From Tupaia tana (Eukaryota; Chordata; Mammalia; Scandentia; Tupaiidae), in the NCBI GenBank assembly GCA_026018925.1, contig JAKSZU010000012.1, forward strand, positions 47,296,858 to 47,360,857: a stretch of DNA of 64,000 nt, written 5' to 3'. The translations under genes and the position numbers were made by a program. How positions within the stretch are numbered: the stretch's first letter is position 1; the number at the start of each line of letters is the position of its first letter. Below are positions 20,261 to 32,033 of the stretch, piece after piece. The notes beneath the pieces were generated by a model, which did not search any database, was not told where the DNA came from, and saw nothing but the letters and a program-made list of their open reading frames with translations.

Positions 20261-22880
20261 TGCATACATGTAATATGTCATGTTATGTACTGTATGTTGT
20301 ATGTCTATGTGAAAAAGGCCTTAAAGAATTCTATTCATTTTAGTTTATAAAAAGAGTGCTCATAAAAATTGGTTTAAATGCTTTTCAAGTTCATATACCT
20401 TTAGTAAACAATCTGGGGTTTCAAATGTAATGAGAAAAAAAAAGATTGGTAAGTGAAAGTCTTCACAATTTTCAACATATGTTTTGTCTAGGTTTTTGTT
20501 AATCAAACATCATGTTTATTTTGATGTGGTTGGTTTAATAAAACAGCTAGTGTTGTATGTTACTTTTTCTGTTCTTTAATTTTAGTGCTGACAGAGGATC
20601 TTTGACCTCAAAGTAACTCTTGGATGTTTACAGAGGGCCCCTGAAACATCCAAAAGGGAGGTGTTAAACTAATCAGGCTTATTCTTTATGTGTTAAATAA
20701 AGATGGAAAACATTGTCAAATTAAAGTAATTCTAATTTTCTTGACATTGTACTTAAGTTATATGTAAAAATATGTTATGTACTTATATGTATATATATCT
20801 ATTGTGTTCCAAAATAATTTGAGATTCCCAGGAATTTATGATAGAATATTTATCAGTCATGTGGTAAGTTATGTTAAACTGGTTTCTAGCCAAATTTCTT
20901 TGTCAGTTATGAATTTTTTTCAAAGCATTAACTGTGGCTATAATCCTAATGTTGTGTCCTTAAGGAAATTCACTAAAAAGAGTGGAAAGAGAATGTACTC
21001 TTACAAGTACTGGTTTCTAAAAATTTAATCATTTGGGTAAAATTTTTATTTTCTATGTAAACTGATTGGTTTTCTAAACTGTTAAGCCAAAATTAGCCAA
21101 AGAAAAGTAAAAAAAAGTTTGACAAAATTACATGTTAAGTAGCCAATACAATACACCTGAGTTATAAAGGTAAAATTGATATAAAAAATATAAGTCCAAC
21201 ATTAAACATGGACTCATTGGAGTATTGCTGCCTGGTTTTCTCTGAGTCCTCCTTATAATTCTTGTTATTAAGTTAACATGCTTTAGTTATTCCTATTGTT
21301 GGTATTTAAACTTTAAAAAATTGTGAGGGTCTATTAGTAAGGTTGTTCAGTTTTACATCGAAAAAGTTGTTAAAACAAGTTTTGTTGCTATTGTTGTTTG
21401 TTTGTACATGTTCATAAGCTACCAATCAGTATATGTGGACATATGTACTTCTATTTTTACAAGCTTAATAACTCCTCCAAAAAAATATCAAACTTCCCAA
21501 GCTGGGATAGAAAAGATAAACATGGACAATTAATAAAAATTGAGCCTAAGTATCAGAGACAAAATCTAAAGCCTCCTTTCCGAGAACTTAATGGGGTAGA
21601 AGTCTCAGGGAACGGGGTTAGACAAGTTAAGGCAGGAGCTCCTGGCTGCCTCCTTCCTCCCTGCCTGCTTGCACTCCTGTTTCTCTTTAGTTAGGCCTCT
21701 TCCCCACTGGACTCTCCCCTTAGTTAAATGATCAAGAGGTCTAACTAGAAAAATAAACATTTAGATTAAGACTACATTCTCCAGCTAGGGTTTTTGTATA
21801 GTTAACAAGGCAGGTGCCTTATAAAACCTATAAACTGGGCTCTGCCCTCTTGATAGTACTCAGCTGCTCCTTTCAGAATCTACTGGAATTTAGTTTCACT
21901 TCTCAGTGTTAGAGCTCTTACAATTCAGAACAGATATTTTTTTTTAAAGTTCTCAAATAACTCAAAAAAATGTTATAACAAATTGGCAAGGCACCTTAAC
22001 CTTTGACTTAACTTTCACTTAAACAACACCCAGTAGTCACTCGTGGTAATCCTGAAGGCTGGGAACTTCTTCGAGGGCAGGATCTGGACACAGCCCAGAT
22101 CAGAGCCTCTGCCTTGAAAGAAACTGTTTCCAAAGTGGACAGCCCGGGCATTAAACAGTGCCCATAACTGGCATCCTCATGTTCCCCACTGGGACCTTGT
22201 CCCCAGTGTGGAGCTGGTCGCTAGAGACAGAATGCACTGAGCTCTGAAGGGAGCTTGGGACTTCTAAAGTCCATGTTGGCCTTTGAAACTGAGGATTGAT
22301 GGGGCCCAAGACCCCTACGGCTCCCTGTGGACATCTGACAATCTCACTGGACAAGCCTCAGGTAACCCTTAAAGTGACTAAGATTAACTTCTGTCTAAAT
22401 CAGAGGTTAAGGTTATTTGTTAAAAGTACAGTCATACCAACAACTAAAAATTCTTGTAGCCACCCCAGAATCTGGCTTCTCATCCTTGCCCTCCTATACT
22501 CAGGAGGAAAAAAAAAAAATGGCCCACAAGTAGTTACCATTACCAAATGATAGGATAATAGTCCCCGAGGCCCTTGAGTGGGTCATCACAGAACAGGTAT
22601 TCAGGCCACCTCTCCACAACTAAATGAGGAGGCCCCAAGTGAACCTAAAACTGCACCTCTTGCCCAGTGAGATGACCCTTTCAGTCCTCCCCATACTCAA
22701 TCTGGATCTACTTATGGGCCAGGACCTCAGGACTCCTCCATGGACAAGAAACCAACTGAGGGGAATAGCATGTCCCAAGGGACCTCGGCCCCCTTGCCAG
22801 TTTTTTTGACTTCTCTATGGTGTGCATATCATTGCTATTTTATTTTTCTCTCCCCACTCTATTTTATTTCAAATATTTTG
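20261..22880 (+). other. degenerate ERV internal region, unresolved
   Basis: AT-rich then GC-richer sequence without a convincing ORF. A stretch near 21220-21540 resembles 40690-40900 (gagtcctcctt, the cttaat-ctcct motif), which lies upstream of an env-like remnant, so both may come from one ERV family. Coding assignments were not possible. Confidence 0.35.
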
Positions 22881-22884
22881 CCTT

Positions 22885-23118
22885 TATTCATGATAGAACA
22901 CACATAACAGAAAGAGACAGAGACAGAAAGAAAGCGAGAACAGACCCTCCACTAGACTCTGAGTCTGGTCACACTGCAATCCCTTTCCCCCAGTCCACCG
23001 GCTTGTCAGATCCTGAGTACCTGCCCACGTGTCCTGTGTGTTTCAGGCTGACCAGGCCAGGGATTAGAACCGTGATAGCCCTGTGGGATCCAGCTTCTCT
23101 TGAGCAGTGCATTACTGC
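22885..23118 (-). repeat. old tRNA-SINE
   Basis: Minus-strand diverged SINE: an agagacagagacagaaag block, cactgcaatcccttt core and gtgggatccagc near the head. Confidence 0.6.
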
Positions 23119-23631
23119 TGTACTATGGAGCATTTTCCCTTCATTTATTCAATTGTGTATATTAGTATGGATTTGTGTATATTTATTTTATACTTTGGGT
23201 TATAATCCAATATTATATAATTTTTATTTCCATTTTAACAGATGAGAATACTGAGATTTGTGGAAGTTGAAGTCTGGTTCGTGGTCACGCAGTTTACAGT
23301 TAGAGTTGAGGTTCTAACTCCAGCAATCTAAATCTAGTTGCAGAATCTGTACCCGTAACATTTCTTTCCTCTAAACCACCTTCAGAAAGAACTCTGCTTT
23401 GTGACTGTCATGTAATTGCACAAAAAATACTGTTGAAATAAAAAAGTCTAGAGTTGTGTATGACACATAGAGGAGGCTTATTATTTGCTCCTATCATTAC
23501 TGCTATTATTAAAGCAAATTGACAATAAAACATTTTCATTTGTTAGAAGTTTATTTAAAAAATCAACTTTGCTGAAAATGCTTTTTTCCCCAAAACAAGT
23601 GCCATGTTTATATTTGTTTATTTTGTTATTT
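23119..23631. other. unique sequence, left edge of unit B
   Basis: From about 23568 this aligns with 50855 onward in unit C (tgcttttttccccaaaac / tgcttctgtttcccaaaac). The duplicated unit therefore extends about 2 kb past the gene's 3' end. Confidence 0.55.
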
Positions 23632-23856
23632 TCTTAGAGGTTCTTGCTATAGGGCGTGTGCGCTCACCAGACAGAGAAAGACAGAGAGACAGAAAGTGAG
23701 AAATCACCCCCGAGGGGGGGATGGCCATGCTGCAATCCCTTCTCCTCCATTCTCCTCTCAGGACCTTGGGCACGCATGCACACGCGCCCAGCATGAGTTT
23801 TAAGCCACCGGGTCTGGGACGTGAACCGCGGTCGACTACGTGGAAGTCCAGCGGTC
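23632..23856 (-). repeat. tRNA-SINE (S2) lacking part of its head
   Basis: Near-consensus body, but the head is shortened: gaagtccagcgg runs straight into tccc. TSD tatatttgtttatttt. The site is empty in unit C. Confidence 0.85.
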
Positions 23857-24949
23857 CCTATATTTGTTTATTTTTATATGTGTATAATATCACTCTCTTT
23901 CAGATATTTTGAGGACACCATTTGGTTCCTTGACCCTCAGACCATGGCTCACGTCTTCACTTTTGCTGAGCTGCTGAGTTCATGGTGAAGGACTCAGCAT
24001 TTCTAATCCCAAAAGTGGATAAGCAGTGGGACCAAAGCAGGCTAAGAACCTTGAAATGATTTCACTTTCATCTGACATAATGCTCTCATCTGACATAATA
24101 TATTGGTTATCAGAAAAGTCAAGACATATTTTTCTGTTTTTCTATGCAGCAATGTGTCATGACTTTTCCAATGACCTAATATTTGCTTTCTCAGATGCAA
24201 AAACTCTATTCTTTGACTCATCCATGATTTCCATTTTTCTGCCTATTCTATCCTTATATCATCCCCACAAGCTTTTTAAATAATTCTAAACCTTCAACAA
24301 TGAGCAATACTTTGCTATTTTCAAATAACATTATCTCATTTCCATTTCACAAAAATTTCACTGGAGAAAGGCAGATATTTCCCTTCTTTTTATCAATCTG
24401 TCTTTCAAACATTTTCCACTTCTCTCCTTATCCAGTTTAAAATCCACAGTCCATTCTTTTGATAATACTTTGAGAATGTCCTAAGCTTTCTTGCCCCTTG
24501 CTATTTTTAATATCCGCTTTTTAAAAAACTCCTAATCCCAAATGAAATGAACTAGGTGTTTTCTCTGGGTCCATATCCTTTCTGAAGCAATTGTTTGTAT
24601 TGTAAAATTGTGATCGTCTCTGCAAACATGCCCTTAGTACAGGCAGGAATTTCTCCTTTGTTTCTCTTATCAGTTCATTTGCCATGTTCATGATTTCCTC
24701 ACATTACTTATTCTGTTAAAAAGCCTCAATGTACCATCTTTGTTCTGCAATCGCCTCGTTGCAAATGAGTTTAAAGTACATGAAAATGCTCTGTAAATAG
24801 CAAAGCCTTTTAGATACCCAAAAGACAAGAAGTTTGATGGCGTCAATGTACAAAATAATGTGATCCTTAACCAGGGCAGTGAGGCATTTGGTTTCTGTAC
24901 AGAAAGGGGAGGAGGGAAGGAGTAAAGGAACTCCAAGGATTTGGACATT
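23857..24949. other. downstream flank of copy B, unique
   Basis: Collinear with 51020-53030 in unit C. It contains the mariner-like palindrome at 24103-24179; no gene is seen. Confidence 0.55.
24103..24179. mobile_element. palindromic mariner-type MITE
   Basis: Imperfect terminal inverted repeats (ttggttatcagaaaagtca ... tgacttttccaatgacctaa) flanked by TA on each side. Unit C has the empty site (tctgacataatatatttgc near 51233), so the insertion postdates the B/C split. Confidence 0.75.
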
Positions 24950-25345
24950 GCCGTGGTTCTAATATTGTGTCCCCTGAAACCTCATGATGTGAGGATACCC
25001 AGTGGGGCAGTGCTGGGATGTGGCCAAGTAGGAAGTACCTGGGTCATGGGAGAGTGGATCCCTCAGGAGTAATCAGTGCCAGCTCCTGGGAGGTTTTCAT
25101 TAGTTAGCTCCCCCAAGACTGGGTTGTTGTAAAAGCAAGCTGGCTGCTCCCAGGTCTTTCCCGCTCTGGTTTTGTATGTCTGCCTTCCTTCCTGTTTTTT
25201 TCTACCATGTAGTGACAGGACTAGATTCCAGCCCCATGCCTTCAGACTTTCTGACCACCAGAATCATGAACCAAATTAACCAACTTTCCTGTCTCACTCA
25301 GGTGTTTCTGTTAGAGCAACACGATGGACTAAACAGACCCTGATG
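24950..25345 (+). repeat. MaLR-like LTR remnant
   Basis: Starts near tctaatattgtgtcccctga and ends ctgttagagcaacacgatgg, the MLT/MST-type terminus. Paralog at 53035-53450. Confidence 0.5.
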
Positions 25346-25483
25346 TTACCATCTAGGCACCGTCTCAGTCTGCTGGGAAGTTTTGTCTGACCTCCTGCTC
25401 CACAATGATTATCAAGCCAAAATGAATTGTAAAGAAATACTCCCCCCCCCCCAAAAAAAAAGGCTTTTTGTTTCTAATGGTAT

Positions 25484-25489
25484 TTTATT
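25484..25489 (-). terminator. polyadenylation signal AATAAA of copy B
   Basis: AATAAA on the minus strand about 270 bp past the exon 7 stop. The same signal and spacing occur in copy C. Confidence 0.75.
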
Positions 25490-25760
25490 GAAGAAAAGGT
25501 AATATGAACAGGGAAATTTCTCACTTTAAGAGAGTTACAGAGTCATTTCCAGTCCCCTTGACGTTCATTTTTGCCAGTGTGCCGTAGTGGTGTGCAGGAA
25601 GAAACTGTGATGGGGAGATAAAGTTACCATTAGTGACGAACCTAAAAGCAACTCTCAGTCCTTAAAGTTCAATGATCATTGAAGACAGTAAAAGCAGCTT
25701 CTTCAGTAGTTTCTACAGAGTAGTTTTATCCTGTAACATTGGACTGATGCCTCTCTTTCT

Positions 25761-25868
25761 TTAAATTCGTAGGGGTATAGCTGGGAGACCTTCATTTCTG
25801 GGAAGAGCAGAGGAATATTTTGGTGTCAAGGAGGTGTTTGTATTCTCAGCTGAAATAACCAGGACAGA
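25761..25868 (-). pseudogene. MS4A12-like: copy B exon 7 (C-terminal tail)
   Basis: Acceptor tttccag, 35 codons then TAA. Begins SVLVISAENTNTSLTPKYSS. SVLVI matches the MS4A12 tail. Open in itself but out of phase with the frameshifted exon 6. Confidence 0.85.
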
Positions 25869-26047
25869 CTGGAAAGAATGAGTGAAAACAAGCAATCGTG
25901 TTATTGCACGATTCAGTCTCTCCTGGCCCAATCAGAATCAAGAATAAAGTGGGCTCTAATGAGCCTACACTGGGGTCTGCAGACACACTAGTGTGCATTT
26001 CTCCAGGACGTGCTCAGAGTATTTGACAGGGAAGAGGCTGAACTCAC

Positions 26048-26157
26048 CCTGATTGTATTGGTGATTAGTTCATGGCAACAGAGATTATGGTACAACTTAT
26101 GCAGAACTCCAAGAGGGAGAAGATCAGAAGCATGGCTGAAATTCCTTTCCCAGACAG
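26048..26157 (-). pseudogene. MS4A12-like: copy B exon 6 (TM4), 1-bp deletion
   Basis: 110 bp where copy C has 111. Starts LSGKGISAMLLIFSLLEFC; the frame then reaches TAA after SVAMN. The deletion lies in the gccatgaacta segment, compared with copy C gccaacaaaata. Confidence 0.87.
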
Positions 26158-26659
26158 CTGAAATAAGAAATAAATATCCTGAAATTTGGGCTCATCGAGA
26201 GGGACTCACATGGGGCTTCAAATGTTATTGGCTCATTGAGTGATATTACTCCTATTCAACTAACATATAATTATTTCTCCATTATCATCAAATGCTTACT
26301 TTAGGGAAATGTGAGCTTATGTTGGATTTTCTTTAAAATGTCAGAAGATATGCTCTTTGCCAAGTGACTATTTCCTTTAGAAGTATTTAAGAGAGAGTAG
26401 ATCCTTTTTCTATGAAATGGCATCTTTGTTTTTATTCATATAAAAATGCTACTTTAGTATTAAAACTGTAACGAGCAGCATAAAAACCAAGCAATCATTT
26501 GAAATGTCACTGCCTAGAAATAATCAAAATAATCATTGATGATAGAGATAAAAGGCAAATGGCAAACAGAAGAATGGATGTCTGAAGACATAGCAAGAGA
26601 TAGGAAAAATGAGTGAGCTAGAGAGGAAATGAGAGCAAGAGAGAAAAACATTTCCAAAA

Positions 26660-27690
26660 TGGAATCATACATAAATTATATATACACACATAGATATATA
26701 AAATTTATAATGTTATACTATATGTTATATCATAATATATCATATCATATCATATTATATTATATATTATATATCATAGTATATAATATTTATAGAATAA
26801 TACATCTCAAAATAATAATATAATAAATATATTAATATATTATATATTATGTGTCATATAATATATAATATTATTGTGTTATAATGATATAATATGATAA
26901 TATAATATATGTAATAAAATAAAATATATAATAATTATATAATTATAAAAATAATAATATATATAATATAATTATATAGAATAATATATAACATAATTAT
27001 TATATAATACTATGATATAAGAAAAATAAAATGATATAAAAAATATAATATATAGTTATAGTGATATAATTATACAATAATATAATATAGTGTGATAATA
27101 TATAATAATATACTAATATATGATTATATATCATATAATTATATATGATATATAGTATAATATAATATTATAATAATATAATGATAATATGATCTAATAA
27201 TATAATATGATAATATAATGATATCATATAATAATATATACAATAATTATATAGTAATATAATGATATATTACATAATTTTATGTTATATATAGCACATT
27301 ATATAATTATAATATAATATATCATATATAATACATATTATATTATTATAAAATATAAGTCTAACATTATATTTATTATATTACATATTATATATTATTG
27401 TATTATATATTATTATATTAGTATCACAGTATATATATAATATAGAATTATATCATATACTATATTATGATTGTATTATAAATTATCATATATTATATAT
27501 TGTGTATTATATCATATAATATATGTGATATATACTAAATATACAATATATAATATATTATATGTATTATAATATATTAATTATATATTGTAATATATTA
27601 ATGCACATTTACATTTATTAACATATTATATATTATATGTATTAAATATCATATGTTATTATATATCGTATATTACAATACATATAGAAT
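26660..27690. repeat. 1-kb AT-only low-complexity block in copy B intron
   Basis: Nearly pure A/T with irregular TATAAT/ATATTA periodicity. It replaces about 2.3 kb present in copies A (1010-3350) and C (54870-58340). The flanking sequence on both sides remains collinear with A and C. Confidence 0.9.
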
Positions 27691-27996
27691 TTTAAATCCT
27701 TGGAAAATGACTTCTTGGTGTTGTTAGGATTCTTAGATGTCGATCCAAATTCTTCCACATTGTCAATATGATTAACATTAGCATAGGTAAATAAGAGATG
27801 CCCTTTCTGTCTTAGTCCATAGATAGAGGTAACTTTATTTTGTAGCCCTAGAGATCATATGACTAATGCAAGGCTGGAATGGAAAACAAAAATATTTTTA
27901 GTAGAGCTGTTTACAGTGATAAAAGGTAAAATCAAATAGGCTCCCTTCTTTTGAGTGAAAAGAGAAGAGGCATGCAGCAGATTATGTAATACTTAC

Positions 27997-28113
27997 CACT
28001 GCCCAGTAGTCTTGGGTAAAATCACCATTGATGGACATATCCAGAAGCAGTAGAATCACTCCAGCAAGAGTGAAAATAGCACTAGCGATATTCATTCCTA
28101 GGCTGCTTACTAT
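27997..28113 (-). pseudogene. MS4A12-like: copy B exon 5 (TM3)
   Basis: 117 bp, 39 codons, intact: IVSSLGMNIASAIFTLAGVI, then LLLDMSINGDFTQDYWAV. SLGMNI and QDYWAV are near-identical to human MS4A12. Confidence 0.92.
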
Positions 28114-28408
28114 CTAATGGAGATGACAGGAAAAGTGAATTTTATATTGGCTAAATGAAATGAAATGATGTAAGAATAAGCTAAATTAATGACTGAGCCT
28201 ATGCTCAGACAATCATTTAGAGGGAAGGAGCCATAAAGGATGCAGAGGAAGGATGCTTTATTTATATTTGTTTATATTGGTTAAAATAGGAATGATTAGT
28301 CAGGTTTAGCCTGATTTAATTATTTTATTTTTCTTTTGCCTGGAGGAGGATGAGCAACAATGTTATCCTTTCCCCATTCTTTCCTTGGGTATTGAATTAT
28401 ACATAATC

Positions 28409-28676
28409 TTTTTTTTTTTTTTTTTGAGAGATTTTCGCTATAGGGCGCGTGCGCTCGCCAGACAGACAGAGAGAGACATAGAGACAGAAAGCGAGAAATC
28501 ACCTCCCAGGGGGGATGGTCACGCCGCAATCCCTTCTCCTCCATTCTCCTCTCGGGATCTTGGGCACGCACGCACACGCGCCCGGCATGAGTTTTAAGCC
28601 ACCGGGTCCGGGATGCGAACTGTGGTCAACTACGTGGGAGGCCAGCAACATAGCCATTACGCTAACTGCTGGTTCC
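28409..28676 (-). repeat. long tRNA-SINE (S2), young
   Basis: Near-consensus S2 with perfect TSD ttgaattatacataatctt. The empty site is seen in unit A near 5745. Confidence 0.93.
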
Positions 28677-29312
28677 CTTGAATTATACATAATCTTAACA
28701 CTATCTCTTGGCTACTTGGTTCTAGTTCTTGGCAAACATTCTCCTTTTCCTGATTCAAAATTAGACCACAAAATTGCAACAGATAGGGTGCTGTGACTAG
28801 GAAAATTGAAAAATCTTCTTACGTTCTGATCTAGATGCTTTAAATGACAATTTTAAAAATTGGGAAATAAAAACCCAATCTAAATGAGGTTAGGGAATAT
28901 ATGCAAATAAAAATAAAATTACAGGGCAGAGCTGAGAAATAGCAAATGAACAATAGTAGAGACTTTGTTACTCAAGAGGCAAATAGGTGTTTCTGACTTC
29001 CAGATTCTTCTTTGGACTTTTGCTAATGCACTGTGATCAACTAAACCTGTAAGCCTGTAGGTAAAGCTTAACCCACCCTTACCTTCACTGCCTCCCACTC
29101 TGTGAGTTCAAGAGTCTGGATGCAGAGCTCTCTAATTTCTGAGTGGCAAATGATGTGGCCCATTCCCACCCCAGCCCACATACCATGGAGACAACAAACA
29201 GATAAGGAAAAGTGCTCCCATTTGCATTTTTGAATCCATCTTCTCAATTTTTGTCCCAAGAAATTAAACCAATCTTTAGAAAGGTACAAAAAGTAGAAAC
29301 TTTCTAACTTAC
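28677..29312. other. copy B intron between exons 5 and 4
   Basis: Unique intron collinear with 5770-6260 in A and 60200-60560 in C. Confidence 0.55.
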
Positions 29313-29369
29313 CAGAGCAGGGGAAAACTTCTTGGATGCTGATATAGAGAGAGACCCACAAACAATGAA
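29313..29369 (-). pseudogene. MS4A12-like: copy B exon 4 (end of TM2)
   Basis: 57 bp, 19 codons, FIVCGSLSISASKKFSPAL, intact, phase 0. A Cys replaces the first Ser of the SGSLS hallmark. Confidence 0.9.
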
Positions 29370-29689
29370 CTGTTGAAATAGACAGATTTATTTGTGAAGT
29401 AATGGGTTCTTTGTGCCTGAGAACATTTTATATGAAAGATTGATATATTTGTATTTATTAAGCTTCCCTCTCAAAATTTTCTCTCATATTTCTCAATTTT
29501 CTGGAGTAACTCTCAGAGATGTGTCATAAAATTCCTTGTTTTCCTCTTTTGTTTCTTGTATCTAAAGCTTATTCTCTGCTTATCATCTGTGAGCTTTCCT
29601 TGGGATGATTCCTGAGCTAGTCGACTGCTCATCTCTTCTCATTCTCAATTGTGTGTATGTGTGTATGTGTGTGTGTGTGTGTGTATTTT

Positions 29690-29938
29690 TTCTTTTTTTA
29701 GAAGTTTGTCTTCGGGTGAGTGTGCTCACCAGAGAGACAGAGTGAAAGTGAGAAATCACCCCCTCTGCCCCCCAGGGAGAATAGCCATATCCCAATCCCT
29801 TCTCCTCCATTCTCTCAGGGGTTGGCCACGCATACATACATGCCTGACCTCTTATTCACAGTGTCGGATCTGGGATTTAAACCAAAGAATTGACCATGTG
29901 CGATTCAATTGCCTTCACCTCCATGCCACCTGCTGGCT
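29690..29938 (-). repeat. old tRNA-SINE shared by all three copies
   Basis: Minus strand, next to a (TG)n tract (29648-29686). Paralogous to 6655-6827 and 60925-61172. Confidence 0.7.
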
Positions 29939-30259
29939 CTTCAATTGTATATTTTTAATCATGTTTCTGATCATCTGCTTTTTCACTCTCCACTCAACAT
30001 ATATATTTCCATCTAAAAATGAAATGGGACCTAACGTGACACGCTACTAACTTTACCTGAGTAAACTTTCTCGTGTGGGTTTAAGCTGCAAGTTAATTTG
30101 GGGAACAATAGTTCCCCCTTTTTATGCCCAAATCATGCTGTTATTTATCTAAATCCTTCATTGCTCAGATGCAGGGCTTATTAAAAATGAGTGATGACTA
30201 GGCTGGAAATAGTTATATTTAAAAACTGGTAAGGAGATGTATTCGGATAGTCTACTCAC

Positions 30260-30397
30260 AGAGATGCCACCCCAGTATGGGTATCCGCCAGTAGAAGCAG
30301 TAGAGGCAAAACCGCCAACATGTCCGGGAACATCATTCATTAAACCCAAAATAATTCCAAAACCAATGTGCATACATCCAATGATGATCTGGATCCC
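30260..30397 (-). pseudogene. MS4A12-like: copy B exon 3 (TM1, start of TM2)
   Basis: 138 bp, 46 codons, intact: GIQIIIGCMHIGFGIILGLM, ending GGYPYWGGIS. The MHIGFGI motif equals human MS4A12. Confidence 0.93.
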
Positions 30398-30436
30398 CTG
30401 TAAAAGAAAACAGGCATTTTAAAATTACTTCTTCTG

Positions 30437-30720
30437 GGTATCAGCAGGTGGCGTGGTAGTTAAGGTGCTGGACACTCCCACATGGCCGACCAGGGTTCGA
30501 GTCCTGAATCTGGTGGCTTGCTTTCTCACTTCCTCTCTCTCTCTCACTTCCTCTCTCTCTCTATCTCTCACTTCCTCTCTCTCTCTCTCACTTCCTCTCT
30601 CTCTCTCACTTTCTCTCTCTCACTTCCTCTCTCTCTCTTACTCTCACCCTCTGTCTCTCTCTGGTCAAATTAAAAAATAAATGAATGAATAAATAAAATA
30701 AATAATAAATAATTATTAAA
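30437..30720 (+). repeat. short tRNA-SINE (S1) with internal minisatellite
   Basis: The S1 head is followed by an expanded array of ctcacttcctctctct-type units (about 30525-30660), then ggtcaaattaaaa. Other S1 copies have a single such unit. The CT array yields spurious Leu/Ser-rich ORFs. Confidence 0.85.
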
Positions 30721-31089
30721 AAAAAGATTGTACTAACATGAGGTGACTTCAAAAAGCTTAAAATTACTTCTTCATTGTCAGGGCTGAGAAGCATTACCAT
30801 CACTGGTGCTCCTGCTTATTTATTGTCAACTTTGCCAAGACCCATGGGTGCCATTTAGGGGTGGATGTAAAGCTGAAGGCAGACCATGATGACTTTGACA
30901 TACACTAAAATACAGGAGAGCAAGGGCCCTGGCTTTGTTTGAGGTATTTGGGAGGTTTGTCAGGGTGGCCCAGGACGATTCTTCAGAAAGGGCAACTGCT
31001 TGACCATGCACCAGGATCCCCTCAAAACCTCTAGAAGACTCTTAGAAAATAAATGCTTTAAATATGACTTCCTGCCTGTTGTTTTCACA

Positions 31090-31190
31090 TGGATTAGGGA
31101 GGTGATTTCTCACTTTCTGTCTCTCTGTCTCTGTCTCTCCAGCAAGCACACGTACTCTATAGGAAAAACAAAAACAAACAAACAAAAACT
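31090..31190 (+). repeat. 5'-truncated S2 SINE 3' end
   Basis: Only gggaggtgatttctcac through actctatagg and an (AAAC)n-like tail remain. Confidence 0.6.
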
Positions 31191-31244
31191 CCACTTATCC
31201 TTTTAAAGGGTTTTTATTTTTATTTATTTGTTTTGTTTATCGTA

Positions 31245-31663
31245 TGCCTCTTTGGTACCAGGGAAACTGCTCAAATGACTCCTCATTCTGCTCCATAAAA
31301 ACCAAAACCTTCAGCTCTGATGGTCTCACCAGGTTTGACCCCGGGCCTGCCCTCCTGCTACCTGTTTCCTCCCTCACTCATTCTGTTATGTTTTACTGGC
31401 TTCCTCCCTGGTCTTCAAATACATCGCACGCATTTTTATCTGAAGATTTTTACCCTGGTCATTTTCTTCTGCTTGACTTCTGCACGGCTCATTCCTAGCT
31501 TAATTTCTTTGCTCAGACATCATGTTCTAAGGAAAGCCCGCTCTTAGCAAATGAAATTTCCTATCACTCCTTGCTTATCCCTTCCACAGTTCTTCATTTT
31601 CTCCATATCATTTGTCATCTCTAACACATTATGCATTTCTTTATTATGCATGTGGTCTAATTT
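31245..31663 (+). repeat. L2-like 3' end, left part (unit B)
   Basis: Paralog of 9000-9370. Interrupted by the U6-L1 insertion and resumed at 34254. Confidence 0.5.
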
Positions 31664-31857
31664 CTTTTTTTCTTTTTATCTGGGGGGGAGGCAATGATTT
31701 TCTTTTTGTTGCATGAAGAGTGTTTATTTTTTTCCTGTACAACATAGTTTAATTATATTTTATTTCTTTTTTATTTACATTTTTATTTCATTTTCTTTTA
31801 TATATTCAATCACATTATTAAGCTTACAAAGTGAATATTTCTTTTTTTAATAATTAT

Positions 31858-32033
31858 TTATTTTATTTATTAATTCATTTATTATTATTTTTTTTATTTT
31901 TGACCAGAGAGAGACAGAGGGTGAGAGTGAGAGAGAGAGGAAGTGAGAAAGCAAGCCACCAGATTCAGGATTGAACCCTGGTCGGCCATGTGGGAGTGTC
32001 CAGCGCCTTAACCACCACGCCACCTGTTGGTCC
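31858..32033 (-). repeat. short tRNA-SINE (S1) inside the L1
   Basis: Minus-strand S1; perfect TSD tacaaagtgaatatttc on both sides. Inserted into the L1 3' UTR. Confidence 0.9.

Noticed and set aside
22817-23245. 142-aa plus-strand ORF
   Set aside because: The middle is an old SINE in antisense and the ends are AT-rich intergenic DNA.
30453-30680. Leu/Ser-rich ORFs
   Set aside because: Low-complexity translation of the CT minisatellite in an S1 SINE.
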